A stretch of DNA of 14,355 nucleotides from Caulobacteraceae bacterium (GCA_025351125.1 JANXWN010000217.1:1-14355); one strand, 5' to 3'; shown: positions 1 through 7,560, counted from the stretch's first letter. Notes: generated from the letters alone by a model not told the origin. Made by a program: numbers and translations.

Positions 1-732
1 GGCGACGGCCTGTTCGAAACCGTGCTGTGGGACGGCGGCGCATTGGCCGCCTTCGACGCCCACGCGGCGCGTCTGATCGCGGGCTGCGCGACGATAGGCC
101 TCCCGGCGCCGACCTGTCAGAGGCTGAACGCCGCCGCGCTGACCGCGATCGCCGAAGCTAGGCTGCAAGGCGCCCGCGCGGCGGTTCGCCTGACCTGGAC
201 GGCGGGCTCGGGCGGGCGCGGGCTGAACCGCCCCACGGCGATAACGCCCCGCCTGATCGCTTCCGCCGTATCGTCTCCCAAACCGACCACGCCCGCCCGC
301 CTGATCATCAGCAGCGTGCGCCGCAACGAAGGCTCTCCCTCTTCGCGGCTAAAATCCCTTGCCTACCTCGATAACATCCTCGCTCGCCGCGAGGCGACCG
401 AGGCCGGGGCGGACGAGGCCATTATGCTTAACAATCGTGGCGAAATCGCCTGCGCCAGCGCCGCGAATCTATTTTGGTTCGAAGGCGAGACCCTGGTCAC
501 CCCGGCGCTCGACTGCGGGGTGTTGGACGGAATTATGCGCGCCGCCGTGATGGCGCGAGCGCGAGGACTTGGTTGGATCGTGCGCGAGACGTCGGCGAAT
601 CCGCGCGCACTCGAGCAGGCGTCCAGCCTCTTTTTGACCAACAGCCTAACCGGCGTGCGGATAGTCGCCGCGCTAGATGGCACCGCCATGCCCCGCAATC
701 GCCTGTTGGACGGTCTTATCAGCCAAAATTAG
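1..732 (+). CDS. pabC: Aminodeoxychorismate lyase (class IV PLP aminotransferase fold), 5'-truncated by window edge
   Basis: PLP-dependent lyase that converts 4-amino-4-deoxychorismate to p-aminobenzoate and pyruvate in folate synthesis (cytoplasmic). The frame is open from base 1 and begins inside the gene with GDGLFET, the conserved N-terminal motif of the family. The PLP-binding lysine is the K of LKSLAYLDN (codon 352-354). The later blocks DEAIMLNNRGEI, SAANLFW, TPALDCGVLDGIMR and FLTNSLTGVR follow the family order and closely resemble E. coli PabC as I remember it. 243 residues are visible; E. coli PabC has 269, so about 20-30 N-terminal residues lie outside the window. In many proteobacteria pabB lies just upstream, which cannot be seen here. 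The related alternatives are branched-chain or D-amino-acid aminotransferase; the GDGLFET start and ANLFW-GIMR block favour PabC. The GTG at 22 is internal, not the real start. Confidence 0.85.
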   Translation, partial: GDGLFETVLWDGGALAAFDAHAARLIAGCATIGLPAPTCQRLNAAALTAIAEARLQGARAAVRLTWTAGSGGRGLNRPTAITPRLIASAVSSPKPTTPARLIISSVRRNEGSPSSRLKSLAYLDNILARREATEAGADEAIMLNNRGEIACASAANLFWFEGETLVTPALDCGVLDGIMRAAVMARARGLGWIVRETSANPRALEQASSLFLTNSLTGVRIVAALDGTAMPRNRLLDGLISQN

Positions 733-792
733 CCCGCCTGTTCAGCAATGTCTGGACGTGAACCGCGCGCCGGTTAGGATCGCGATTGTCGT

Positions 793-819
793 CGGCCAAG
801 CAAGACTATGGCTTGGCCG
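793..819. repeat. Perfect 9-bp inverted repeat in the pabC-S9 peptidase gap
   Basis: CGGCCAAGC (793-801) and GCTTGGCCG (811-819) are exact reverse complements around a 9-nt spacer. It lies 60 bp after the pabC stop and about 10 bp before the ribosome-binding site of the S9 peptidase. No T-run follows on either strand, so it is not a classical intrinsic terminator. It could be an mRNA-stabilising 3' hairpin, a 5'-leader hairpin acting on the downstream gene, or an operator. Confidence 0.6.
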
Positions 820-841
820 GCGCCAAAGGCGGGGGGAAATT

Positions 842-2770
842 TTGAAGCTCACAAACTTGGTTGTAGCGTTGGCTGTCTATCTTGGCGCGGCGCCGCCCGC
901 TCAGGCCGCGCCGGTTCTAGCCAACTATGGACGACTTCCCGTAATAGAGTTTGTCAGATTGTCGGCATCGGGCGACCGTATCGCCTTTATCGCGTTTGAT
1001 GGAACGCATCGCCGGCTGTTCGTGCGGCGGGTCGGCGGGGAGGCCCTTCTTTCTCCCGAAGTGGGCGACGCGAAGATACGTGACATCCAGTGGGCGGGAG
1101 AGGATTTCGTTCTCCTCACCACGAGCAGCACCACGCGCTATGGCGACGGAATTACCACCAAATGGTCCTACAACACGCGGCTGGAACTGCCGCAAGTCAC
1201 TGTATTTAATCTTAAAACTGGTACGTCCAGCGTGATATTCGACCGTGGAAACGCAACCCTGCTGCGCGGCGTCGTGGACGGAAACTATGGCGTGCGAAAC
1301 CTAGGCGGCCAGTGGTTTGGTTACTACACGGCCATCGATAGCATTGGGCTGGAGGACCTTTTCAAAGTCGATCTATCCACCGGGAATGCGACAACCCTGA
1401 CAGGAACGCTTGGACGCGGACAACAATATTTTGTCGCCGACGATGGAAAAATTCAGGGCCGGGCCCATTACGACGATCGAACCAGCGAATGGAAATTATA
1501 CGCGGGCGCGAAGGGGAGTCAGACCCTGGCGACCAAAATCTCGCGCTTTAATACAGCGAGCCTTGAGGGACAGGGCCGCACGACGGGAACGGTTATCGTC
1601 ACCGACCAATCGCTCAGGGGCGATACCGTCGAAGAAATCACGATCGCAGATACTCCGACCTCGACGCCGTTATTTGTTGGCCGGTCGGTCGAACAACTGC
1701 TTCAAGATCGCCGAACCGGATATCTCATCGGCGCTATTCTCGAGGGCGCCGATAGGGGGATATTTTTTGACCCGGCGCTCCAGCGACGCTTTGACGGCGC
1801 GATGAAGGCTTTTCCAGGATTACAGACGGCCCTCGTTTCCTACTCCACCGACCTTCTGAGAATGATCGTCGAGACCGATGGTGGCGCCGATCCGGGCACT
1901 TATTGGCTGGTGGACATGACCAGCGGCAAGGCCACCGAACTCTCCGGCGCCTACCCCGCTCTCGATGCGAGCGACGTCGGACCCACACGTTATTTCGAGT
2001 ATAGCGCGGGCGATGGACAAAAGCTCGAAGGGGTCCTTACCCTGCCCTCCGGCGTCATTTCCAAGAATCTTCCCCTAGTGGTTATGCCGCATGGCGGACC
2101 GATGGGCGTCCGAGACAAGGTTGGCTTTAACTGGTGGGCGCAGGCTTTCGCTTCGCGCGGCTATGCGGTTTTTCAACCCAACTACCGCGGATCAAGCGGT
2201 TATGGGGCTGCGTTCCGTGACGCCGGACTAGGACAGTGGGGCAAAAAAATGCTGTGGGACATCAACGAGGGCGTCGCGGCGCTCGCGGCGGAGAAGATCA
2301 TCGACCCACGACGCACTTGTGTCGTGGGCGCCAGCTACGGGGGGTACGTCGCCTTGGCGGAGGTGACGATTATGGTCGACCATTATCGCTGCGCCGTCGC
2401 TGTGGCGCCGGTCACCGATGTCGGCGCCATGATGTTGCGATGGGGTGACAGCGCTCTGGACGCGGGTGGCCGTTATAATCGGGCGCTATTTGGCGCCACG
2501 TCAGCGATCGATCCCGTACTCCACGCGATGTCCCCGCTCGCTTTCGCCCGCAATGCCAGCGCCCCCATCCTCCTCATCCACGGAAGGGATGACACAGTCG
2601 TGCCTTATGTCCACAGCTCGACCATGCAGGGGGCACTACGCGCCGCCGGCAAGACGGTTGAGTTTGTCACCCTTGATAGCGAAGACCATTGGCTGTCACA
2701 CGAAAAAACCCGACGTCAAACCTTGGAGGCTTCGGTGGCCTTCGTGGAAAAGTACAACCCGGCGAAATAA
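842..2770 (+). CDS. Exported S9-family (prolyl oligopeptidase / dipeptidyl aminopeptidase-like) serine peptidase
   Basis: Peptidase of the prolyl oligopeptidase clan, expected to trim peptides in the periplasm. The frame opens earlier (677), but the best start is TTG 842: AGGCGGGGGGA (827-837) sits just before it, and translation from there gives a clean signal peptide (KLTN, hydrophobic core LVVALAVYLG, then PAQA-AP, cleavage near residue 24). Product 642 aa. Residues about 30-390 are WD/beta-propeller-like, rich in Gly/Asp turns. The C-terminal 250 residues are an alpha/beta hydrolase: oxyanion region MPHGGPMG, nucleophile Ser498 in GASYGGY, Asp584 in HGRDDTVVP, His616 in DSEDHW. The triad is complete, so it should be active. 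The gene stands alone, 109 bp after pabC and in the same direction; no functional link to pabC is evident. Exact peptide specificity cannot be read from sequence. Confidence 0.88.
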   Translation: MKLTNLVVALAVYLGAAPPAQAAPVLANYGRLPVIEFVRLSASGDRIAFIAFDGTHRRLFVRRVGGEALLSPEVGDAKIRDIQWAGEDFVLLTTSSTTRYGDGITTKWSYNTRLELPQVTVFNLKTGTSSVIFDRGNATLLRGVVDGNYGVRNLGGQWFGYYTAIDSIGLEDLFKVDLSTGNATTLTGTLGRGQQYFVADDGKIQGRAHYDDRTSEWKLYAGAKGSQTLATKISRFNTASLEGQGRTTGTVIVTDQSLRGDTVEEITIADTPTSTPLFVGRSVEQLLQDRRTGYLIGAILEGADRGIFFDPALQRRFDGAMKAFPGLQTALVSYSTDLLRMIVETDGGADPGTYWLVDMTSGKATELSGAYPALDASDVGPTRYFEYSAGDGQKLEGVLTLPSGVISKNLPLVVMPHGGPMGVRDKVGFNWWAQAFASRGYAVFQPNYRGSSGYGAAFRDAGLGQWGKKMLWDINEGVAALAAEKIIDPRRTCVVGASYGGYVALAEVTIMVDHYRCAVAVAPVTDVGAMMLRWGDSALDAGGRYNRALFGATSAIDPVLHAMSPLAFARNASAPILLIHGRDDTVVPYVHSSTMQGALRAAGKTVEFVTLDSEDHWLSHEKTRRQTLEASVAFVEKYNPAK

Positions 2771-3015
2771 GCTGTACGGCCGCGCGTAACGCCACCGGCG
2801 TGGTGGGAGGTCCGGTGGGGCGTAGGCGATATCGTGCTCATGGGGCGTCCGACGTCCGCGGCGACCAGTACCATTGGCCTCATGCGCGACGATCACGTGC
2901 GCAATTATCATGGGCTGACAGTTTGTCTGGGGTCCGACCCCGTTCCTGCTTTATAGTGAGGGCACCGCCGCCGGAAGAGTGATGGCGCGGCGGGGCTCGT
3001 GACGCGAGGCGCGAA
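2771..3015. other. Intergenic region between S9 and S1 protease genes with several inverted repeats
   Basis: No convincing gene in these 245 bp. It holds CCACCGG/CCGGTGG arms (2792-2798 and 2812-2818), a possible 3' hairpin for the S9 gene without a T-run; TGCGC/GCGCA arms (2883-2887 and 2899-2903); and a GGGGTC-C-GACCCC palindrome (2929-2941) followed by a TATAGT -10-like hexamer at 2952-2957. The second half probably carries the promoter of the trypsin-like protease. Confidence 0.4.
2929..2957 (+). promoter_or_regulatory. GGGGTCCGACCCC palindrome plus -10-like TATAGT upstream of the S1 protease
   Basis: A palindrome with 6-bp arms and a 1-nt centre (2929-2941) lies where a -35 box would be, with 17 bp between its first half and TATAGT (2952-2957). 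There is no good -35 consensus, which would fit a regulated promoter with an operator at that place. GGGGTC-N-GACCCC also resembles motifs that I recall from REP-type repeats, so an inert repeat remnant is the main alternative. Confidence 0.25.
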
Positions 3016-4110
3016 ATGAATGACGAACAAGGCTATCCCGGCGCAGGCGCGCGACGGTTCATCGGCGAGCGTGCACCGCCGCTCTTGCCCGACGAATTGG
3101 CGCGACGCGGGCGGGCGCCTGGGCGCGGCGCCATGCCCGATGCGGTGACGGCGCTGCGTCGACAGCAAAGTCTGTTTGTGGTTGGCGAAGGCGATCAGGA
3201 ACCCCGCGTCGCCATATCGCGGCTGCGGCCGGACGATGGCCAATTTCCCGCTGAGGGCTGGCGAATTGACGTCACCCTTCGGGCGGGCCAATCCGCCTCC
3301 AAGCCCAGAGTGCGCGCGATCCGTCACGGCCGTGAGGCTTATCTGACGGCAATCCAGTCAGACACCGGGTACTTAGGCTATCGACCCGAGTGGCTTGATC
3401 TCGCCTATCAGCCCCGCGTGGCGCCGCGCGCGCGCAAAGCCCTCATGTCGCGAATAAACGGTGGAACAAGTCGTCCGCTGGCGTTCGAGAACCGTCATCT
3501 TTTGCATGACACGAGCTACCCGTGGGGGTGCATTGGCCGGGTCTCGACGCACGACGGAGAGGGCAGCGGCGTCCTGGTCGGCCGAAATATCGTGGTCACC
3601 GCCGCTCATGTCGTGCCGTGGAATGACGACCGACCGATTAGCTTTGACACCCGGCATGCCAGCGAACCCGGAGTAGGCGCCAACGTCGTCGAAGCAAGGG
3701 GTTACGATACGGTGCTGACCGGTTACGATTGGGCGATCCTGAAGCTCGACAAGCCCCTGGGCGATATGGTCGGGTTTATGGGGTTTAATCACTACACCTC
3801 CGACTGGGAGGGTACGCCGTGCTGGACGATCGTCGGCTACCCCGTGGGCCTGGGGCCGTTCTGGCAGCAGGGTCTTTCGATCGACGATGATGACGAGGAC
3901 GACAACGGCGGACAGGAGTTCGAATCGCAGGATGCGGACACCATGGATGGCGATTCCGGCGCGCCGATGTTTGCCTGGTGGAACCACGATCCTCGGATCA
4001 TCGGCGTGGTGAGTGGTGTCTCCAGCGAGACCATAGGGGGCACAAACCATATAATCGCCGGGGGTCCCGGGCTCAGCGACCTGATCGCCTGGGGACGGGC
4101 AAACTGGTGA
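3016..4110 (+). CDS. Trypsin-like (S1/V8-type) serine protease, no export signal
   Basis: Serine endopeptidase with chymotrypsin fold. ATG 3016 is chosen because GAGG (3006-3009) lies 6 nt upstream. Product 364 aa. The catalytic triad is complete: His198 in TAAHVV, Asp238 in GYDWAILKL, Ser314 in MDGDSGAPMF. The protease domain spans about residues 170-364 and starts near YPWGCIGRVSTHDGEGSG. The first 165 residues form a polar, Arg/Pro-rich N-terminal region that I do not recognise, with neither signal peptide nor membrane segment. A strongly acidic stretch (SIDDDDEDD, about residues 290-298) lies about 20 residues before the active serine. The N-terminal region may be a propeptide, or a domain for intracellular targeting; leaderless export cannot be excluded. 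Flanked by gaps on both sides, so probably its own transcript. Cleavage specificity is not determined. Confidence 0.85.
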   Translation: MNDEQGYPGAGARRFIGERAPPLLPDELARRGRAPGRGAMPDAVTALRRQQSLFVVGEGDQEPRVAISRLRPDDGQFPAEGWRIDVTLRAGQSASKPRVRAIRHGREAYLTAIQSDTGYLGYRPEWLDLAYQPRVAPRARKALMSRINGGTSRPLAFENRHLLHDTSYPWGCIGRVSTHDGEGSGVLVGRNIVVTAAHVVPWNDDRPISFDTRHASEPGVGANVVEARGYDTVLTGYDWAILKLDKPLGDMVGFMGFNHYTSDWEGTPCWTIVGYPVGLGPFWQQGLSIDDDDEDDNGGQEFESQDADTMDGDSGAPMFAWWNHDPRIIGVVSGVSSETIGGTNHIIAGGPGLSDLIAWGRANW

Positions 4111-4172
4111 CGTTAGCAAGTCTCCGCGACCGCGCCCCCTTTTGCCGTCCGTCCGAAAATCTAATGTCATCG

Positions 4173-4190
4173 CCTTCCCTTGGGTGAAGG
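4173..4190. repeat. Small inverted repeat after the S1 protease gene
   Basis: CCTTC (4173-4177) and GAAGG (4186-4190) can pair around a short loop, 62 bp after the protease stop. There is no T-run after it, so termination is uncertain. Confidence 0.25.
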
Positions 4191-4203
4191 TTGGCGGCGA
4201 ACT

Positions 4204-4234
4204 TTGACAGGTCTAGGTTCGCTCACGATCGAAT
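4204..4234 (+). promoter_or_regulatory. Possible sigma-70-like promoter for the kinase-DUF6285-ACAD-cupin operon
   Basis: A perfect -35 hexamer TTGACA occurs at 4204-4209. The -10 is weak: TCGAAT at 4229-4234 with a long 19-bp spacer, or ATCGAA with 18 bp. If right, transcription would begin near 4241, leaving a very short leader. That would favour the GTG 4256 or ATG 4271 start of the following gene over TTG 4250. Confidence 0.3.
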
Positions 4235-4249
4235 GACGACAGGGGAACT

Positions 4250-5251
4250 TTGGCGGTGGCGGCGGGCGGGATGAAGAACGCGCTGGACGACCTGCTTGAC
4301 ACCCTGGCGCGCCGTCGTCTGGGCGGTCGGGCGGCCGCGTGCGTCGAACGCGTGTCGGCCGGCGCGACGCAGGAGATATGGCGCTTTGAATTGCTAAAGA
4401 ACGGCGCGGCGATTCCGCTTATTCTGCGTCGCGCGCCGGGGGGGGATCGGATCGGCGATACCGCCATCGGTCTGGAGGTCGAGGCGCAATTGCTGGCCGC
4501 CGCCGCGGCGGTTGGCGTACCGGTTCCGAATGTGCCTTGGGTCTTGCAACCCGACGATGGGCTGGGCCACGGGTTTATTATGGACTTTGTCGAGGGCGAG
4601 ACGCTCGGCGGGCGGATCGCTCGTGGAGAGGCGCTGGCGCAAACACGCCCCTTTCTCGCCCGGCAATGCGGGGAAATTCTGGCGCGTATCCACACGCTCA
4701 ATCCCGACGACTTTCCGACCTTGCCACGCGCCACGCCGGCGCAATACGTCGCGCGATACCGCGACATCTACGACGCCACGGCCTGGCCGCGCCCGGTATT
4801 CGAGTTGGCGTTCCGCTGGCTGGCCGAGCATTGCCCGCCGCCACCGCTGCGCCCCCGCTTGGTGCACGGCGACTTTCGCAACGGTAATTTGATGATCGGA
4901 CCGGACGGAGTGCGCGCCGTGTTGGATTGGGAAATCGCCCATGTGGGCGATCCGATTGAGGATTTGGGCTGGATATGCGTCAACTCATGGCGGTTCGGCG
5001 TCGCCGAAAAGCCGGTCGGCGGTTTTGGACTGCGAGAGGATCTGTGGGCGGGCTATGAGGCCGCGGGCGGCGCGCCCGTCAACCGCGAGCACGCGATGTT
5101 CTGGGAAGTTTTCGGATGCTTGCGGTGGGGCGTGATGTGCAGCGGCATGGCGCAGACTTTCCGCACCACCGATCCCAATGTGGAGCGCGCGGTGATTGCG
5201 CGCCGTTCGTCTGAAACGGAAGTGGATTTGATGCGATTGTTGGCGGCCTAA
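4250..5251 (+). CDS. APH/choline-kinase-like phosphotransferase, probable 4-hydroxyacyl-CoA kinase (LvaA-like)
   Basis: Small-molecule kinase of the aminoglycoside phosphotransferase fold. The Brenner motif is intact: His206, Asp208 and Asn213 in HGDFRNGNL, and the metal-binding Asp226 in LDWEIAHVGDP. An ATP-lobe segment ISAGATQEIW-type (here VSAGATQEIWRFEL) and ILRRAPGG lie near residues 35-60. Length 333 aa from TTG 4250. GTG 4256 (AGGGG 10 nt upstream) and ATG 4271 (326 aa) are equally reasonable starts. The genes behind it, a small DUF6285-type protein after 1 bp and then an acyl-CoA dehydrogenase, repeat the lvaA-lvaB-lvaC order of P. putida levulinate catabolism. There LvaA with LvaB phosphorylates the 4-hydroxyl of 4-hydroxyvaleryl-CoA. 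The animal ACAD11 protein fuses the same two catalytic domains. So an acyl-CoA substrate is much likelier than an antibiotic. The actual chain length is unknown. Confidence 0.8.
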   Translation: MAVAAGGMKNALDDLLDTLARRRLGGRAAACVERVSAGATQEIWRFELLKNGAAIPLILRRAPGGDRIGDTAIGLEVEAQLLAAAAAVGVPVPNVPWVLQPDDGLGHGFIMDFVEGETLGGRIARGEALAQTRPFLARQCGEILARIHTLNPDDFPTLPRATPAQYVARYRDIYDATAWPRPVFELAFRWLAEHCPPPPLRPRLVHGDFRNGNLMIGPDGVRAVLDWEIAHVGDPIEDLGWICVNSWRFGVAEKPVGGFGLREDLWAGYEAAGGAPVNREHAMFWEVFGCLRWGVMCSGMAQTFRTTDPNVERAVIARRSSETEVDLMRLLAA

Positions 5252-5252
5252 T

Positions 5253-5642
5253 ATGCAGGATGATCCCAAGCCTGACGAAATTCTTGGCGCCGTCGCACGG
5301 TTCTTGCGGGATATCGTGGCCGCCGAGACCGCCGGGCATACCGCGTTCAACGCTCGCGTTGCGGCCAACGCTCTGGAGATGATGCGCCGGCAATTAGACT
5401 TGGCGCCCGCGGCCGAGACGGCGGAAATCGCAGCGCTGAAGACCCTCCTCGCAACTGAGGGGGATTTGGCGACTTTAAACGCGGAGCTTTGTCGGCGTCT
5501 GCGCGCCGGGGAAATTGAGCCTCGGACGCCGGGTCTGGCCGCGCATCTGTGGACGACCACGCTCGCCAAACTCGCCGTCGATCAACCGCGCTATTGGGGC
5601 TATCAAGCCGCCCTCGCCGACCGCGCCAAAGCCAAAATTTAG
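5253..5642 (+). CDS. DUF6285-type small protein, probable kinase partner (LvaB-like)
   Basis: 129-aa, mostly helical, soluble protein with no catalytic motif that I can identify. Conserved-looking parts are the N-terminal DEILGAVARFLRDIV, the middle FNARVAANALEMMRRQLD and the C-terminal tail with LAKLAVDQPRYWGY. These fit the family I know as DUF6285 (from memory, not searched). The ATG at 5253 is 1 bp after the kinase stop, and the acyl-CoA dehydrogenase follows 11 bp after its own stop, so it is translated with both. In P. putida the small protein LvaB at this place is needed with LvaA for kinase activity, and the same role is inferred here. A role as a regulatory or scaffold subunit of the dehydrogenase cannot be excluded. 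Confidence 0.75.
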   Translation: MQDDPKPDEILGAVARFLRDIVAAETAGHTAFNARVAANALEMMRRQLDLAPAAETAEIAALKTLLATEGDLATLNAELCRRLRAGEIEPRTPGLAAHLWTTTLAKLAVDQPRYWGYQAALADRAKAKI

Positions 5643-5653
5643 GAGGCTGCCCC

Positions 5654-6979
5654 ATGGATTTCGCCCTTCCCAAAGACCTCGTCGACTATCTCGCCGAGCT
5701 CGACGCCTTTATCGAGAGCGACATCAAGCCGCTGGAAAATCAGGATGACAACATCCGGTTTTTCGACCATCGCCGCGAACACGCCCGCACCGATTGGGAT
5801 AACCAGGGTCTGCCGCGCCACGACTGGGAAATATTGCTGGCCGAAGCGCGTCGCCGCGCCGACGTCGCCGGGCACCTGCGCTATGCTTGGCCCATCGATA
5901 TGGGCGGAAAGGGCGGCTCCAACCTGGCTATGGCGGTGATCCGCGAGCACTTGGCGGCCAAGGGCTTGGGCCTGCACAACGATCTGCAGACCGAACACTC
6001 CATCGTCGGCAATAATCCCTTCATCCTGATGTTTAAGGAGTTCGCCACCAACGCGCAGCACGACCGTTACGGAGCCGACTTGTTGGCCGGGAAAATCCGC
6101 ACCGGCTTTGGCTTGACTGAGCCTGATCACGGCTCGGACGCCACGCACATGGACACGCACGCCGTGCGTGAGACGCGCGACGGCGTCGACGGCTGGCTGA
6201 TCAATGGCGAGAAGATGTGGACCACCGGCATGCATGTCGCGACCCACGTCATGACCTTTGCCCGCACCAGCGGCGAGCCCGGCGACGCCGGCGGGATCAC
6301 CGTCTTCCTGGTCCCGGCGAATAATCCCGGCGTGAAGATCGAGGAGTATCTTTGGACCTTCAACATGCCCACCGATCACCCCCGCGTCAGCCTGACCAAT
6401 GTCTGGGTTTCCGACGATGCAATCTGGGGGGTCGAAGGTCGGGGTTTGGGGTTGGGGCAGAGTTTTGTGCATCAGAATCGCATTCGCCAAGCGGCCTCTT
6501 CGCTCGGGGCGGCGGTATTCTGCGTCGAACAGAGCGTCAAATACGCCAGAATGCGCAAGCCGTTCGGCAAGCCGCTGTCGGATAATCAGGCCATCCAATG
6601 GCCGCTGGTGGAACTGGCCACCCAGTGTGAAATGTTGCGCCTATTGATCCGTAAGACCGCCTGGGACATGGACGGCATGGAGCACAAACAGGTCGAGCGC
6701 GAGCTTTCGGACAAGGTATCGATGTGCAATTACTGGGCCAATCGCCTGGTCTGCGAAGCCGCCGATCGGGCCATGCAGGTGCACGGCGGTATCGGCTATT
6801 CGCGTCACAAGCCGTTCGAGCACATCTTCCGCCACCACCGCCGTTACCGCATCACCGAAGGAGCCGAAGAGATCCAAATGCGCAAGGTCGCCGCCTTCTT
6901 GTTTGGCTATCTGGGCCCGCGCAAAAAGATGTTCGAGACCCTGACGTGGGACGACGTGGATTATCGCAAGGGCAATTAG
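5654..6979 (+). CDS. Acyl-CoA dehydrogenase family protein, ACAD10/11-LvaC type
   Basis: FAD-dependent acyl-CoA dehydrogenase-fold enzyme, 441 aa from ATG 5654, which has a perfect AGGAGG at 5641-5646. The frame runs open upstream but has no better start. Domains in order: N-terminal helices (1-150); beta domain with FGLTEPDHGSDATHM (FAD/substrate loop) and NGEKMWTTGMHVATH; C-terminal helices with YARMRKPFGKPLSDNQAIQ and the AMQVHGGIGYSRHKPFEHIF block. The catalytic base is Glu402 in TEGAEEIQM, the usual position. Context (kinase and DUF6285 protein upstream) suggests that it acts on a 4-phosphoacyl-CoA, removing phosphate and giving a 3-hydroxyacyl-CoA or enoyl-CoA, as LvaC does, instead of plain fatty acyl-CoA oxidation. 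That assignment is inference; the ACAD fold and active site are seen directly. Confidence 0.87.
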   Translation: MDFALPKDLVDYLAELDAFIESDIKPLENQDDNIRFFDHRREHARTDWDNQGLPRHDWEILLAEARRRADVAGHLRYAWPIDMGGKGGSNLAMAVIREHLAAKGLGLHNDLQTEHSIVGNNPFILMFKEFATNAQHDRYGADLLAGKIRTGFGLTEPDHGSDATHMDTHAVRETRDGVDGWLINGEKMWTTGMHVATHVMTFARTSGEPGDAGGITVFLVPANNPGVKIEEYLWTFNMPTDHPRVSLTNVWVSDDAIWGVEGRGLGLGQSFVHQNRIRQAASSLGAAVFCVEQSVKYARMRKPFGKPLSDNQAIQWPLVELATQCEMLRLLIRKTAWDMDGMEHKQVERELSDKVSMCNYWANRLVCEAADRAMQVHGGIGYSRHKPFEHIFRHHRRYRITEGAEEIQMRKVAAFLFGYLGPRKKMFETLTWDDVDYRKGN

Positions 6980-6993
6980 CGGAGGGACGGGCC

Positions 6994-7560
6994 GTGTCGG
7001 CGTTAAAAGAGGCCATGCGCAGGGTAATCACCGGCGATGATGCGAGCGGCCAGTCGTTGGTGATCATCGACGGCGGGCCGTCCTCGTTGATTGGCGACGC
7101 GCAGAGCGGCGGTCTGTTCGAGATCTGGGAGGATGCCGCAACCGGACCGTTGGACCCCGGCGATCATCGCGACCTCGGCGGGAAAGAACCCGTGTTGGGC
7201 CCAGGTTCGGGCAATGTGCAGGTGCGCTGGTTCGTGGTCTCGCCGACGCCCGACGGCGCGCCCCGAGAACAACTGAACGCCGCCGCTCGGGCTCGGTTCG
7301 CGCAATTCCACGGCGAACATCATATCATCGATCAGTCGCGCCACCCGGCCATGCACAAAACCCACTCGATCGATGTGATCTGCCTGCTGCAGGGCGACGT
7401 TTCCTTAATTCTCGACGACGCCGAAACCCGCATCAAACCGGGCCAAGTGGTCATTCAACGGGGCACGAACCACGCCTGGGAAGCGCACGGTGGTCCGGCC
7501 CTGCTGATGGGCGTGCTAATTGATCGGCCGTTACGTCGCGAGAGCGTCGCCGACGTTTAA
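6994..7560 (+). CDS. Cupin domain-containing protein, function unknown
   Basis: 188-aa soluble single-domain cupin. GTG 6994 is chosen for GGAGGG at 6981-6986; the gap to the acyl-CoA dehydrogenase stop is only 14 bp, so it belongs to the same operon. Cupin motif 1 is HKTHSIDVICLLQG with His121, His124 and Asp127 at the usual glutamate position; motif 2 is GQVVIQRGTNHAW with His160. Thus three His plus one acidic residue could bind a metal. The first 100 residues lack a recognisable fold and begin with RRVITGDDASGQS. It occupies the place where lvaD/lvaE would follow in P. putida. It may be an isomerase, a lactone/ester-handling enzyme, a dioxygenase-like protein or a ligand sensor; I cannot choose from sequence. 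Confidence 0.8.
   Translation: MSALKEAMRRVITGDDASGQSLVIIDGGPSSLIGDAQSGGLFEIWEDAATGPLDPGDHRDLGGKEPVLGPGSGNVQVRWFVVSPTPDGAPREQLNAAARARFAQFHGEHHIIDQSRHPAMHKTHSIDVICLLQGDVSLILDDAETRIKPGQVVIQRGTNHAWEAHGGPALLMGVLIDRPLRRESVADV

Noticed and set aside
677..841. Upstream in-frame extension of the S9 peptidase from ATG 677
   Set aside because: It would overlap pabC by 56 bp, lacks a good ribosome-binding site, runs through the 793-819 hairpin, and buries the signal peptide inside the protein.
4250..5251. Antibiotic-resistance (aminoglycoside) phosphotransferase
   Set aside because: The fold is shared, but the operon with a small DUF6285-type protein and an ACAD points to acyl-CoA metabolism; no mobile element is near.
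5639..6598. Long minus-strand open frame (319 codons) opposite the acyl-CoA dehydrogenase
   Set aside because: Antisense to a gene with full catalytic motifs and AGGAGG start; His/Gly/Asp-rich shadow composition.
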